From NCBI GenBank assembly GCA_903829945.1, contig CAIKRV010000011.1, positions 78,255-112,440 on the forward strand: a stretch of 34,186 nt of DNA, given 5' to 3'. Every line of letters begins with the position of its first letter. The stretch's first letter is position 1. Source of the stretch: an uncultured bacterium (GTDB lineage: Bacteria; Bacteroidota; Bacteroidia; CAILMK01). Shown piece by piece: positions 18,101 through 26,626 of this stretch. A model generated the notes under the pieces. It was given only the letters and a program-made list of their open reading frames with translations. It had not been told where the DNA came from and did not search any database. A program made the position numbers and the translations under genes.

Positions 18101-19861
18101 TTAAAATCTTCTTTCCAAGGTGAAGCCAAAGGTATAATCAAACCTTGTTCTGGAATAAGGCAATTGATCATCCTCCAATGCAGTTCTGAGGTTCAATACG
18201 GTACGACTATTAATTAGGAAGTTTCGGTCTAATTTAATTTTATAGGCATTTAGCAACGGCGATCTACTCACCAATACATAATCCTTAGAATGTTCATCCG
18301 GAGAAAAACCTCTACTAAGACTTAATGTCCAATAATTATCAGCAGTACCTCTAGGATAATACCTGGTAATAAACATAAATGATTTGGAAGCTACACCGTA
18401 ATCGCCCGGAGTAATGAAAGGTCGTAAGGAGAACCAGAATTTCCCATAATATTTTCCAATGGAACCCGTAAATATATCTACCGGGCCTAGACGCGGTGCA
18501 AAATATAAAACACGTATTCCTACTTCAATTTCTAAAGACCAAGGTAAATTTCTATAAATAGATGCACCCCAACGATAGCGCGGGAATACTACTTCCTCTG
18601 CGGAATAGCCGGCATTCAAATACATATAAGTTTTACGCGCAATACTTGGATAAGCATCTATTTCGTATTGAACACCATTAATATTTGTAAATCGATTGGC
18701 ATAATTTACCCTTCCAATGACGGTACCGATCGGTGTCTGTCTGGAATAATATAAAGATACCAAATGCCATGGTGCACTAAATGAATTTTTAGGCGTAAAA
18801 TAATCCAAGTCATAGGATAAACTCAAACTATTATGAATCATTTCATCCCTAAGTGCTTTACGATACATTTTTGAAGAAGTACTGCTATCGGGATGATGTT
18901 GAATAAAACTATCCAGCATATCCGCAGCATCTTTATATTTCTTTTGATCTACCTGAGCTTTTGCTTTTTTTACATGCAAATCATCAGACTTCGGTTTTAA
19001 GCGCAAGGCCTTTGTTGCATAAGATTCAGCTTCCCAAGGTTGATTGGCCCAATATTTTAAATCTATGATGGCATTTAGAGCTTCTAGATTAGTTGAATCT
19101 TTTGACAATACCCAGCGCAGCGTTCTTTCAGCAGTATCATATTTAGAATCCCAAGTATTGATTCTTGCTAAAAAAACATAAACATCCATATAATTTGGAG
19201 AACGTTTCAGAATGGAATCAATTAAAATTCTTGCTTGAGGGCGATTTCCATTAAATGCATAATTTCGGGCTTCTTTAAATAAATCATCAACTCCCTTATC
19301 AAACCTATGCTTTACTAAAGTATCTCTTAAAGACCTGCTTTGCTTATTAGATGAAGTATCGGGATTTATTTTTAGAAAAGTGTCTAACTGTGCAAGTGCC
19401 GCCTCGTTGTCCTTATTGTATACTTGAATTTTTGCCTTTTTATAATGGAACCTATCCGATTTATTATTAATTGATAATCCACGGTCAGCAAAATCATTGG
19501 CAATATTTATTTTATCTGACCAATAATTTAAATCAATACTTGCATCAATAGCTTCTTCATTATTGGGATCTGAATTTAATACATCATTCAATATTGAAGT
19601 TGCAGTATCATATTTCCCATCCCAAATATTTATTCTGGCCAAAAATACCTTAACTTCATTGTATGTTGGAGAAATTTGGAGAATAGTATCAATTGTTTTC
19701 CTTGCATCTGCACGGCGCCCGGAAAAAGCTTGCTTTCGAGCATCCTTAAATAACGAATCTACACTCTTATGTTCGGTACCTTGTGCCTTACTATCATGGA
19801 AGCATAATAGTAAGCATAATATACTTAAATAGGAAATGGTATATTCTCTTAATTTATTCAT
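18101..19861 (-). CDS. YaiO-type outer-membrane protein: TPR region plus C-terminal beta-barrel
   Basis: 586 residues from ATG 19861; this start follows the GT2 stop by 13 bases and opens with a signal peptide (ISYLSILCLLLCFHDSKAQ). An in-frame ATG at 19954 would overlap the GT2 gene by 80 bases and hide the signal peptide. Residues about 34-345 are TPR-like and consist of two homologous halves starting VDSLFKDAR (34) and VDDLFKEAR (191), 157 residues apart. Residues about 345-586 are a beta-barrel rich in aromatic strands ending FDYTFGFTLERRF with a terminal Phe. TPR plus barrel is the layout of exopolysaccharide export proteins such as PgaA, BcsC and PelB, and the barrel resembles YaiO. It probably sits in the outer membrane and exports the product of the adjacent synthase. 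Confidence 0.88.
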   Translation of the reverse strand: MNKLREYTISYLSILCLLLCFHDSKAQGTEHKSVDSLFKDARKQAFSGRRADARKTIDTILQISPTYNEVKVFLARINIWDGKYDTATSILNDVLNSDPNNEEAIDASIDLNYWSDKINIANDFADRGLSINNKSDRFHYKKAKIQVYNKDNEAALAQLDTFLKINPDTSSNKQSRSLRDTLVKHRFDKGVDDLFKEARNYAFNGNRPQARILIDSILKRSPNYMDVYVFLARINTWDSKYDTAERTLRWVLSKDSTNLEALNAIIDLKYWANQPWEAESYATKALRLKPKSDDLHVKKAKAQVDQKKYKDAADMLDSFIQHHPDSSTSSKMYRKALRDEMIHNSLSLSYDLDYFTPKNSFSAPWHLVSLYYSRQTPIGTVIGRVNYANRFTNINGVQYEIDAYPSIARKTYMYLNAGYSAEEVVFPRYRWGASIYRNLPWSLEIEVGIRVLYFAPRLGPVDIFTGSIGKYYGKFWFSLRPFITPGDYGVASKSFMFITRYYPRGTADNYWTLSLSRGFSPDEHSKDYVLVSRSPLLNAYKIKLDRNFLINSRTVLNLRTALEDDQLPYSRTRFDYTFGFTLERRF

Positions 19862-19874
19862 ATGCAAATAATGC

Positions 19875-21353
19875 TTATACGGAAAGATGTGGGTTAGTGG
19901 AAACTTCAGAAATATTTGCTTTATTAGATTTTTTCTTAAGGGTACCAAAACCAATTCTCGTCATTTCACCCCAATTTTTCATTCCCATGAGTAATTGATA
20001 ATTGCCGCGCAATGACCAATAAACTGTTAACGGGTGATAAAAAACAGGCTCTAGAATGGCTGTTAATAATAATTTAAATATATCAGATCTTTTTCGATAT
20101 TGATGAAATGAACGTTCTTCAAACAATAATGCTGAGAGCGAAATCACTAAGGAAAAGGCAAATAACATAGATGACAAAGTAAGGAATAATGGCCAATAAG
20201 CCTGTCCTGATAATACTAAAATAATAAAATAAACTATCCCGGCACTTTCCACCCAAGGCGCTAAAAATTCAAAGAAAAACCAATACGGATAACTCACCAT
20301 TCCTAAAAATCCATAGCTCGGATTAAAGAATAACCCTCTATGCATAAACAAGGTTTCGATGGTTCCGCGCGCCCATCTGCTTCTTTGACGACCAAGTACC
20401 TTTAAGTTATCAGGCGCTTCAGTCCAGCATAATGGATCCGGTACATACATTACTGTATAAGGGATATTGTTTTCAATCATATATCGCCGCATCCGTACCA
20501 CCAATTCCATATCTTCCCCTACGGTATTTTTATTATACCCGCCTGCCTTTAAAGCAATTTCTTTATCAAATAGTCCAAATGCGCCTGATACTAAAAGTAA
20601 TCCGTCTAATCTGCTCCATGCCATTCGCCCCATCAAAAAAGCTCTAAAATATTCCAACACTTGAACTCTTGGCAAGAATTTTTTTGGAAGATTAATTTTA
20701 ATTAAACGTCCTTTATCCACCTCACATGAGTTTGCAATTGATATAACCCCTCCTACCGCTACTACCCTTTTTGTATCTTCCATAAATGGTTTTACAATTT
20801 TTAGCAATGCGGTTTCTTCCATTATGCAATCCACATCAATACAGGCAATAATCTTACAAGAGGAAATATTCATTCCCACATTTAAAGCATCTGCTTTACC
20901 GCCATTTTCCTTATCAATAACTAGTAAGCGATGGTAGGCCGGATTTTTAGATTTATAAATGTTTTTAATAGGCTGCGTAGCTAAATACTCATGGAAGACA
21001 TATTTTACAGCTTCCAATTCGTACGCATCTATTAATTTTTCCAGCGAATTATCCTTACTGCCGTCATTTACAATTATTACTTCGAAATTACTGTATTGTA
21101 AAGATAATAATGACCTTACATTTTGAATGATCGTCAGAGCCTCATTGTAAGCAGGCGCAATAACTGAAATAGACGGAGCAAAAGTGGACCTTAAAATAGA
21201 ACCATAGTCTATATAGCTATTTCTTTTTAAATATTTACTTATAGCACTGGAGGAGATAAACGCCAATAATGCATATGACCCGCATATCACTATGGCATAA
21301 ACCAAAATTCCTTTGATTATAAGCTGGTTAAAAAAATCGTAAAAACCGTACAT
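19875..21353 (-). CDS. Membrane-bound family 2 glycosyltransferase (processive polysaccharide synthase type)
   Basis: The 492-residue enzyme has a transmembrane segment near residues 12-34, a GT2 domain, and C-terminal membrane segments at about 355-410 and 425-445. Motifs are all present: PAYNE (67-71), VNDGS (95-99), DVD (173-175, metal and sugar-nucleotide binding), GED (279-281, catalytic base) and QRSRW (323-327, the Q/RxxRW motif of processive synthases). It therefore probably polymerises a sugar from a nucleotide donor and pushes the chain across the inner membrane, as BcsA, PgaC or NodC do. The sugar cannot be deduced. No PilZ domain is attached. It sits in the operon 24 bases after the LysM-HEAT gene and 13 bases before the YaiO-type gene. 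Confidence 0.92.
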   Translation of the reverse strand: MYGFYDFFNQLIIKGILVYAIVICGSYALLAFISSSAISKYLKRNSYIDYGSILRSTFAPSISVIAPAYNEALTIIQNVRSLLSLQYSNFEVIIVNDGSKDNSLEKLIDAYELEAVKYVFHEYLATQPIKNIYKSKNPAYHRLLVIDKENGGKADALNVGMNISSCKIIACIDVDCIMEETALLKIVKPFMEDTKRVVAVGGVISIANSCEVDKGRLIKINLPKKFLPRVQVLEYFRAFLMGRMAWSRLDGLLLVSGAFGLFDKEIALKAGGYNKNTVGEDMELVVRMRRYMIENNIPYTVMYVPDPLCWTEAPDNLKVLGRQRSRWARGTIETLFMHRGLFFNPSYGFLGMVSYPYWFFFEFLAPWVESAGIVYFIILVLSGQAYWPLFLTLSSMLFAFSLVISLSALLFEERSFHQYRKRSDIFKLLLTAILEPVFYHPLTVYWSLRGNYQLLMGMKNWGEMTRIGFGTLKKKSNKANISEVSTNPHLSV

Positions 21354-21377
21354 ACCTTTAAATTTTGATACCCAATT

Positions 21378-23183
21378 TTAATTATAACTATTAAATACTT
21401 GAATACCTATGTTTTCTTCATTTGTATTGACAATTTTTCTCAATGCATCTACCCCTTTTTCACCGGAGCTCACTAATGCATTGGCCGCAGCATGTGCAAC
21501 TTCAAAATTATCATGAAACACATACTTCGATACTTCACTGATATGGTCATCAAAACCAATCGCAGCAACGCTTGCTAATATGGATTCCTTTACCGGAACA
21601 CTAGCCGTCCTTAGCTCCAAAAATAAAGCCGGTAAGGCCTCTTTTGCTATTAATCCACCTAAAGCAGCAGCTACGGCAGTTTTCACCATCGGTGATTCAT
21701 GATGAATTAATTCAATCAGCCTTGGCACATAACTAAGCATATTAAAATCTTGTACAATCTTCACCCCTAAGCAAATTACCGAGGTATTGGAACAAGATAA
21801 CAATGAGGGCATATTACTAAAATCTCTATTTCGAATAATGTGCAATTTATTAGCAAGCATCATTTGTTGCCAGTCAGTTAAAGGTAATTTTAACTCCTCC
21901 AGAAATACCAAATTTCTTTCATCCTTCAAGCTCATGACTGCAATCTGGGATTCAAATCTCAGCGTATCTATTGGGTGGTCAATATAAGAATAAACCATGC
22001 TGTATGCTTCTTGCACATGCATTTGTTCTACTTCTTGTATCCCTTTCGCTTTAATATGCCAATGTCTATCTTTTATTTTTGATAAAGAATCCTGATCCAG
22101 TTTAAATGCATGATAAAGGTTTACCACCCGGGCCGCACTTACTCCGGTTAAATTACGATATAAGTTTAGCAAGTGATCAATGCATAATTGCCTTTGAAAC
22201 TCATTCGTTAAATATTTCTTTTCAAATTGAGCAATTACACTTAATTGTGCAGCATCAAATTCATCATCTGCTAAACTTGAATCAATTTCATGATCAGCGT
22301 AAATTACTCCTGTAATTAAATCCTCAAATGCATTCCCAAATAAATTACTGATGGCTTCATTAACCGTGGTTCTTACCCTTAAAATAATAATCATGGTCAA
22401 TAAAATCAAAATCACAAAAATCAGTAAAGTAGTAAATATAATTAAACTGGTAACGATGAGGGGCTGGTGACTAATTCTATGAACATAGAAACTAGGCTTC
22501 AACCATTTACTCGGACCTTTAAATTGAGCATTTGCTTTGGCCTTTTCTAGAGCTACTGAATCCTTCCTGTAAGCCTCCTCTATCGAATCACGCTTGGCAA
22601 TAGATAGACTATCGTGTTTTAAGGTGTCTTTTGCTACTACTGTTCCATGATCCTCAGATTGAATATTTTTTTCCTTAATAGGAGTGGAACTTTCATGTTT
22701 TGCGACCTTATTTTCATTTGCCTTTTGAACAGTTGCTAATGGCACTGATGCATGTGCAACAGCATTTGAATTTACTGATGCATTTGCAATCGAATTTGAA
22801 TGTTTTGGAAGAATATGAGTATGTAATCCTTCATAACCTACAATCAATACTTTACCGGTATCCAGTTTATTAAGATTGTGAAGATTGTTCCAATGTGCAA
22901 TTTCATCAATGTAAACATGGTGGGAGATAGCTATAAATCCTAATTCATCGCCATATTTAACTTTATACAATATTGGCTTTCCATAGGAGTTATTAGTATT
23001 TGCAAGAACGGGAAGAATATTATTTTTCTTCTTAGCGACAATTTTTTGTTTTTGTCCGCTGTCTGATTTTATAAGATTATTATTTTGTGCTACCCCAACT
23101 TGAGGAACCAATAAAATAATAAAAAACACTATTGAGAGGTAAGTCGAAGATCTAAAAAAATATTTAAGGGAAATAAAAAGCAT
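21378..23183 (-). CDS. LysM domain-transmembrane-HEAT repeat protein
   Basis: About 601 residues from ATG 23183, chosen because MLFISLKYFFRSSTYLSIVFFIILLV then forms the N-terminal signal/anchor. An in-frame TTG at 23270 overlaps the response-regulator stop (TTGA) and would add 29 residues. In the ATG numbering, a LysM motif (YKVKYGDELGFIAISHHVYIDEIAHWNNL) lies at about 72-118, then a charged low-complexity stretch, a strong membrane segment at about 242-270 (VTSLIIFTTLLIFVILILLTM), and a C-terminal part with HEAT-like repeats (MVKTAVAAALGGLIAKEALPAL; FEVAHAAANALVSSG). LysM would bind peptidoglycan in the periplasm, while the HEAT part would lie in the cytoplasm. It may be a scaffold linking cell wall, synthase and response regulator. 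The domain calls are seen; the scaffold role is inferred. Confidence 0.85.
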   Translation of the reverse strand: MLFISLKYFFRSSTYLSIVFFIILLVPQVGVAQNNNLIKSDSGQKQKIVAKKKNNILPVLANTNNSYGKPILYKVKYGDELGFIAISHHVYIDEIAHWNNLHNLNKLDTGKVLIVGYEGLHTHILPKHSNSIANASVNSNAVAHASVPLATVQKANENKVAKHESSTPIKEKNIQSEDHGTVVAKDTLKHDSLSIAKRDSIEEAYRKDSVALEKAKANAQFKGPSKWLKPSFYVHRISHQPLIVTSLIIFTTLLIFVILILLTMIIILRVRTTVNEAISNLFGNAFEDLITGVIYADHEIDSSLADDEFDAAQLSVIAQFEKKYLTNEFQRQLCIDHLLNLYRNLTGVSAARVVNLYHAFKLDQDSLSKIKDRHWHIKAKGIQEVEQMHVQEAYSMVYSYIDHPIDTLRFESQIAVMSLKDERNLVFLEELKLPLTDWQQMMLANKLHIIRNRDFSNMPSLLSCSNTSVICLGVKIVQDFNMLSYVPRLIELIHHESPMVKTAVAAALGGLIAKEALPALFLELRTASVPVKESILASVAAIGFDDHISEVSKYVFHDNFEVAHAAANALVSSGEKGVDALRKIVNTNEENIGIQVFNSYN

Positions 23184-23266
23184 CACAAGTTTGGTCAAAC
23201 ACTTTATCTCAAATGCATGCAAGTTGGAGCTTTCAAGTTCCCAATAATGTATTTTTTTATTCAGTT

Positions 23267-23641
23267 TCAATTGTCTTTCTGAATTCTATTTAAAATTTTG
23301 GCAACCCTAACACTTAATTCATTAGGGCTAAAAGGTTTAGTTATAAAATCATCTGCACCAAGCCTAAAAGCTTCCAAAATGGTGGCTTCCAAATGCATAT
23401 TTGAAAGGACAATAATTGGCGTTTGTTTCTTTAAAGTATTTTTCAAGGTACTTACCAGTTCCAAACCACTTATAAATGGCATCATTATATCGGTAATAAT
23501 CAAGTCAAAGTATTCCGTCTTGATCTTTTCCAAGGCTAAATCCCCATTACTTGCCGTATCAACCTCATAGCCATCTTTTTCCAATCGAGTACGAATTAAT
23601 TTCATAATCATACCATCATCTTCGGCTATCAATATTTTCAT
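23267..23641 (-). CDS. Stand-alone response regulator receiver (REC) protein
   Basis: The 124-residue protein is a single CheY-like receiver: acidic pocket E7-D8-D9, phospho-acceptor D51 in LIITDIMMP, S80 in the Thr/Ser position and K102 in TKPFSP. There is no output domain, so it should act through protein contacts, as CheY or Spo0F do. It is the first gene of the operon with the LysM-HEAT, GT2 and YaiO-type genes. The downstream partner overlaps or follows within 83 bases. No histidine kinase is encoded in the window, so the phosphate source must be elsewhere. A TATATTTG box (23801-23808) and a leader hairpin (23683-23701) precede it. Confidence 0.95.
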   Translation of the reverse strand: MKILIAEDDGMIMKLIRTRLEKDGYEVDTASNGDLALEKIKTEYFDLIITDIMMPFISGLELVSTLKNTLKKQTPIIVLSNMHLEATILEAFRLGADDFITKPFSPNELSVRVAKILNRIQKDN

Positions 23642-23682
23642 TTACGTTTTTTTCTTTTATATCTCTTAGCTAGGCGCAAAAA

Positions 23683-23701
23683 TCCCCATTATCAGAGGGG
23701 A
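23683..23701 (-). promoter_or_regulatory. Leader hairpin with T-tract before the response-regulator operon
   Basis: On the minus strand a 5-bp GC stem (TCCCC/GGGGA, loop of nine) is followed by TTTTT, between the -7 box at 23801-23808 and the start codon at 23641. It could be a weak attenuator. Confidence 0.3.
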
Positions 23702-23800
23702 CTGAACTTAAAATAAATTTGTACTGCAAGTGCTATTGGGAGAGCAATGCTAGAACAAATTAAAATTAAATAAATTGTGGACCTTTCCGAGTATCCAATT

Positions 23801-23808
23801 CAAATATA
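23801..23808 (-). promoter_or_regulatory. -7 box of the exopolysaccharide-type operon
   Basis: TATATTTG on the minus strand matches TAnnTTTG. It would give a leader of about 150 bases before the response-regulator gene. No -33 box is seen at the standard spacing. Confidence 0.35.
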
Positions 23809-23932
23809 TAACCAAAAATTTCGGAAACCTGAAACTTTTAACTATATTTTTAATATGGAACTTTAACATGCTGAATAACAACATATTAAAAAAGTGTTAA
23901 TTTTACTTGAAAAACGCCACGAAATTGTGCTT

Positions 23933-23946
23933 TTTGCCTAGGCAAA
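23933..23946. promoter_or_regulatory. 14-base perfect palindrome before the ECF sigma gene
   Basis: TTTGCCTAGGCAAA is its own complement and lies 14 bases before the ATG at 23961, in the 319-base divergent gap. It may be an operator for the sigma gene. The rest of the gap (23642-23960) holds the operon promoter and leader hairpin and no gene. Confidence 0.35.
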
Positions 23947-23960
23947 TTTAATATTATTCT

Positions 23961-24575
23961 ATGTATTATCCTATTTTCTCCAAATATTTGCAAATTCTAC
24001 CGATATTCGCCTCATCATTAGCAGTGAATTCACAAATTTCAAATATTGACCAAGAAGAGATCATTATCAAAGGGATCAGAGAAGGAAATCAAGCTGCTTT
24101 ACGTTTGCTGTTTCAAAAATACGGCAAAGCTCTTAAAGGTGTAATTTTCAGAATTATAAATGATGTTGAAACCTCTGAAGATTTGCTTCAGGAAACCTTT
24201 GTAAAAATTTGGCAAAATTTTGATTTATTTGATGAAAATAAGGGCAAACTATTCACTTGGATGCTAAATATCGCCAGAAATACTGCTATTGATAAGTTAC
24301 GGTCCACAAAATTCATCCAAGGGAAAAAGATCCAGGAATTAAATGAGGCCGTTCCTAAAATTGATGCCGCCAATAATTTCGAAATTCAATTGGATCACAT
24401 TGGTATACAAAGTCTTACAAAAATTTTAAAGCCTGAACTTAAGGAAGTTGTGGATTTAGTATATTTTCTAGGTTATTCTCATAGTGAGGCAGCTGAAAAT
24501 CTAAATATTCCATTAGGAACCGTAAAAACTAGAATCCGCTCAGCCATTAATGAATTAAGGAAAGTATTTGTATGA
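23961..24575 (+). CDS. ECF-type RNA polymerase sigma factor
   Basis: The 204-residue product has sigma-70 region 2 (DVETSEDLLQETFVKIWQNFDLFD, with the W of the -10 recognition helix, and FTWMLNIARNTAIDKLRS) and region 4 with a helix-turn-helix (GYSHSEAAENLNIPLGTVKTRIRSAINELRK). Regions 1.1 and 3 are absent, as in ECF sigma factors. The start is uncertain: the ATG at 23961 adds a hydrophobic N-terminal tail unusual for the family, and a GTG at 24024 would begin MNSQISNIDQEEII, nearer the conserved domain. The stop overlaps the anti-sigma start by four bases (ATGA). It is divergent from the exopolysaccharide-type operon, which may be a target, but that is a guess. Confidence 0.93.
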   Translation: MYYPIFSKYLQILPIFASSLAVNSQISNIDQEEIIIKGIREGNQAALRLLFQKYGKALKGVIFRIINDVETSEDLLQETFVKIWQNFDLFDENKGKLFTWMLNIARNTAIDKLRSTKFIQGKKIQELNEAVPKIDAANNFEIQLDHIGIQSLTKILKPELKEVVDLVYFLGYSHSEAAENLNIPLGTVKTRIRSAINELRKVFV

Positions 24576-25378
24576 AACCTGAAGATTACATATTATCCGG
24601 TATTTTAGAGCTCTATGTCTGTGGAGCTCTGAAAAATGAAGAATGCTTGGAAGTGCAACTTATGGCCAAACAACACCCTGAAATTCAAATAGAAATTGAT
24701 AAAATTGAACAAAGTTTAAAAAAACTTGCTGAAAGTGGTCAAACTCTACATGAACATACCTTTGAAAACATCATTGATCAGGTAAATGAATCAGAGCATA
24801 TCGCTGACAATAATAAAATTATTCCATTACATCCTTTCCATGACCAGCAGAGGAGAAGATATATTTCATTAATGGTTGCCGCAGTAGCCTTATTTTTACT
24901 AGCCAGTGTCAGTAATGTTTATTTTTTTAATCATTGGAAAAATAGTGAAAAATCCTTAATTGCCTTAAAAGTAGAGGACAATAAAACACACAAAGCATAT
25001 TTGGAAACCCAACAAAAACTAAATTCAATGCAAGATGAACTTGCTTCCTATAAAAGCAAGGATTTAATGGTCGTCATGTTGCATCCGATGAAAAAAAATA
25101 TGGATTATAAAGCCATTGCATTATATAATCCAAAGATGAAATCCATTCAATTAAAAGTGATGAACTTGCCTACAGCACCTCAAGGCATGCAATACCAATT
25201 ATGGGCCATAAAAGACGGAAAAGCCACCGATGCAGGAATGATAACTGAGATCAATAAAATGGAAACCATGAAATCCATTCCTAATTCGGATTCTTTTGCC
25301 ATCACCATGGAAAAAGCAGGTGGTAGTTCTGAACCAACCATGGCTTCTATGCTACTCATGGGTAAGATTGAAATTTAA
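24572..25378 (+). CDS. Anti-sigma factor, RskA-like
   Basis: The 268-residue protein is coupled by ATGA overlap to the ECF sigma gene. Residues 1-95 are cytoplasmic and acidic, including the short helical zone (ILSGILELYVCGALKNEE) typical of sigma-binding domains. One membrane segment lies at about 98-117 (ISLMVAAVALFLLASVSNVYF), then a coiled-coil-like stretch (LETQQKLNSMQDELASYKSKD). The periplasmic C-terminus has the RskA pattern (YKAIALYNPKMKSIQLKVMNLPTAPQGMQYQLWAIKDGKATDAGMI and FAITMEKAGGSSEPT). It would hold the sigma factor at the membrane until a signal triggers release. The signal is unknown. Confidence 0.92.
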   Translation: MKPEDYILSGILELYVCGALKNEECLEVQLMAKQHPEIQIEIDKIEQSLKKLAESGQTLHEHTFENIIDQVNESEHIADNNKIIPLHPFHDQQRRRYISLMVAAVALFLLASVSNVYFFNHWKNSEKSLIALKVEDNKTHKAYLETQQKLNSMQDELASYKSKDLMVVMLHPMKKNMDYKAIALYNPKMKSIQLKVMNLPTAPQGMQYQLWAIKDGKATDAGMITEINKMETMKSIPNSDSFAITMEKAGGSSEPTMASMLLMGKIEI

Positions 25379-25379
25379 T

Positions 25380-26324
25380 TTATCTCAGCTTTTTAGCTGA
25401 AGAATAAGTAAAAATTTGATACCCTCTAATCTTGACAAATTTCTCAACCACATCCGGTATTTGCTTCTCCATTCTCATCATCTCATATTGTTCTTTAAAC
25501 AACTGATAGGCCTCTTCAAAACGGTGCGACTGAAAGTACAAGCCACAATGATCCTCCAAAGATGAAAATAATATTATTACATTAGAAATTTTATTAAGTC
25601 CTTGAGCAGCAATTGCAATGGTTTTTAAATCATTTAATGCATAAGAAAATGAAGGCTCATTTCTATAATTAACTAAAACAATTCGATCAGAATTTTGTAA
25701 AATATTTTTAGCGCGATGACCGGGCCGCCACCAGCCAAAATTCCCTACATAAACTTCAGTTTTAACAGTGGGACTAAGCATTTTTGAAGCATTAAAAATA
25801 GGAATTAATGAGTTCATAAATTGTTTAAAATTATGCGACGGATTATTATTCCTCCATTCATCTTCCAACTGAAATACATCAATTCTTTCGTTTAAATCAA
25901 TGTGATTTAAATTGTAAGTAAACATAGTTAAATAACTTAAATTTTTATCTTCAGTATAAAACCATTTGGAAGTACTCTCCACTCCTATTATTTCTACAAT
26001 TCCGTAGGTCATTTTGGCCATTTTTATAAAATTAGACAGCCTTATTTTTATTGGATTTGTATCGGAACAATCCAAAATATCGGACATATATAAACTCAAG
26101 GCATTAAAATTATTATTTTTTACCCATTGAAGTAATTCCTCTTCATCCTGATCATTTAATAAGATATTTTTGAAATTATCTATATAAATACTTCTAATTT
26201 CTGCTTCAGCGACTACAGGAGGATGATCCTTTTCTAAATGAATTAAATACCGACAAGCGCTTGTCCCTATTATTAATAAAAGGAAGCTTATCCAAGAAGC
26301 AATAAAAAATATTCTCCTATTCAT
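25380..26324 (-). CDS. Exported or lipid-anchored protein of unknown function
   Basis: About 314 residues from ATG 26324; an ATG at 26330 two codons upstream is equally possible. The N-terminus MNRRIFFIASWISFLLLIIGTSAC is a signal peptide or imperfect lipobox ending at C24. The body alternates strand- and helix-like segments (AEIRSIYIDNFKNILL; FNALSLYMSDIL; GIVEIIGVEST; DRIVLVNYRN; SNVIILFSSLED), which would suit a TIM-barrel or other alpha/beta fold, but no family is recognised and no active site can be assigned. The start overlaps the end of the DUF2400 remnant by eight bases, so the two genes were probably an operon. Its stop is one base from the anti-sigma stop on the other strand. Confidence 0.75.
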   Translation of the reverse strand: MNRRIFFIASWISFLLLIIGTSACRYLIHLEKDHPPVVAEAEIRSIYIDNFKNILLNDQDEEELLQWVKNNNFNALSLYMSDILDCSDTNPIKIRLSNFIKMAKMTYGIVEIIGVESTSKWFYTEDKNLSYLTMFTYNLNHIDLNERIDVFQLEDEWRNNNPSHNFKQFMNSLIPIFNASKMLSPTVKTEVYVGNFGWWRPGHRAKNILQNSDRIVLVNYRNEPSFSYALNDLKTIAIAAQGLNKISNVIILFSSLEDHCGLYFQSHRFEEAYQLFKEQYEMMRMEKQIPDVVEKFVKIRGYQIFTYSSAKKLR

Positions 26325-26588
26325 TAGCAAATTTATCTACCACCCCTAAACCAAATAATGCAAAATCATATTTTACAGGGTCCAAAGGATCAAACTTTTT
26401 CAAATTTTCAGTAAGTTCTATCGTTGCCTCCCAATCGGATTGTTTGCGCTTAAGCAGGCCAAGTTTCCTTGCTACTCTTCCTACATGTATATCCTGCGGT
26501 ATTAGTAACTGTGCTGGCTTTATTTTTTCCCACAAACCAAAATCTATCCCTAAATCATCCTTTCTGACCATCCAACGTAAATACATGT

Positions 26589-26611
26589 ATTTACGGGTAA
26601 TTAGGGTAGTA
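26589..26611. repeat. Terminal inverted repeat, left end of element
   Basis: Pairs with 27210-27232. It begins ATTTACGGGTAATTA. Together with the host flank it forms a 20-base perfect palindrome (26576-26595) centred on the target ACATGT. Confidence 0.8.
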
Positions 26612-26626
26612 GGTGAATGATTCAAT

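Noticed and set aside
18100-18171. N-terminal extension of the 16909 gene up to 18171
   Set aside because: It would overlap the end of the YaiO-type gene, and the clear membrane anchor starts at ATG 18099, one base after that gene's stop.
25385-25400. Stem TCAGCT-TTTT-AGCTGA at the sigma operon/25380 gene boundary as a terminator
   Set aside because: It has only six pairs, lies inside the coding end of the minus-strand gene, and has no T-tract on either side.
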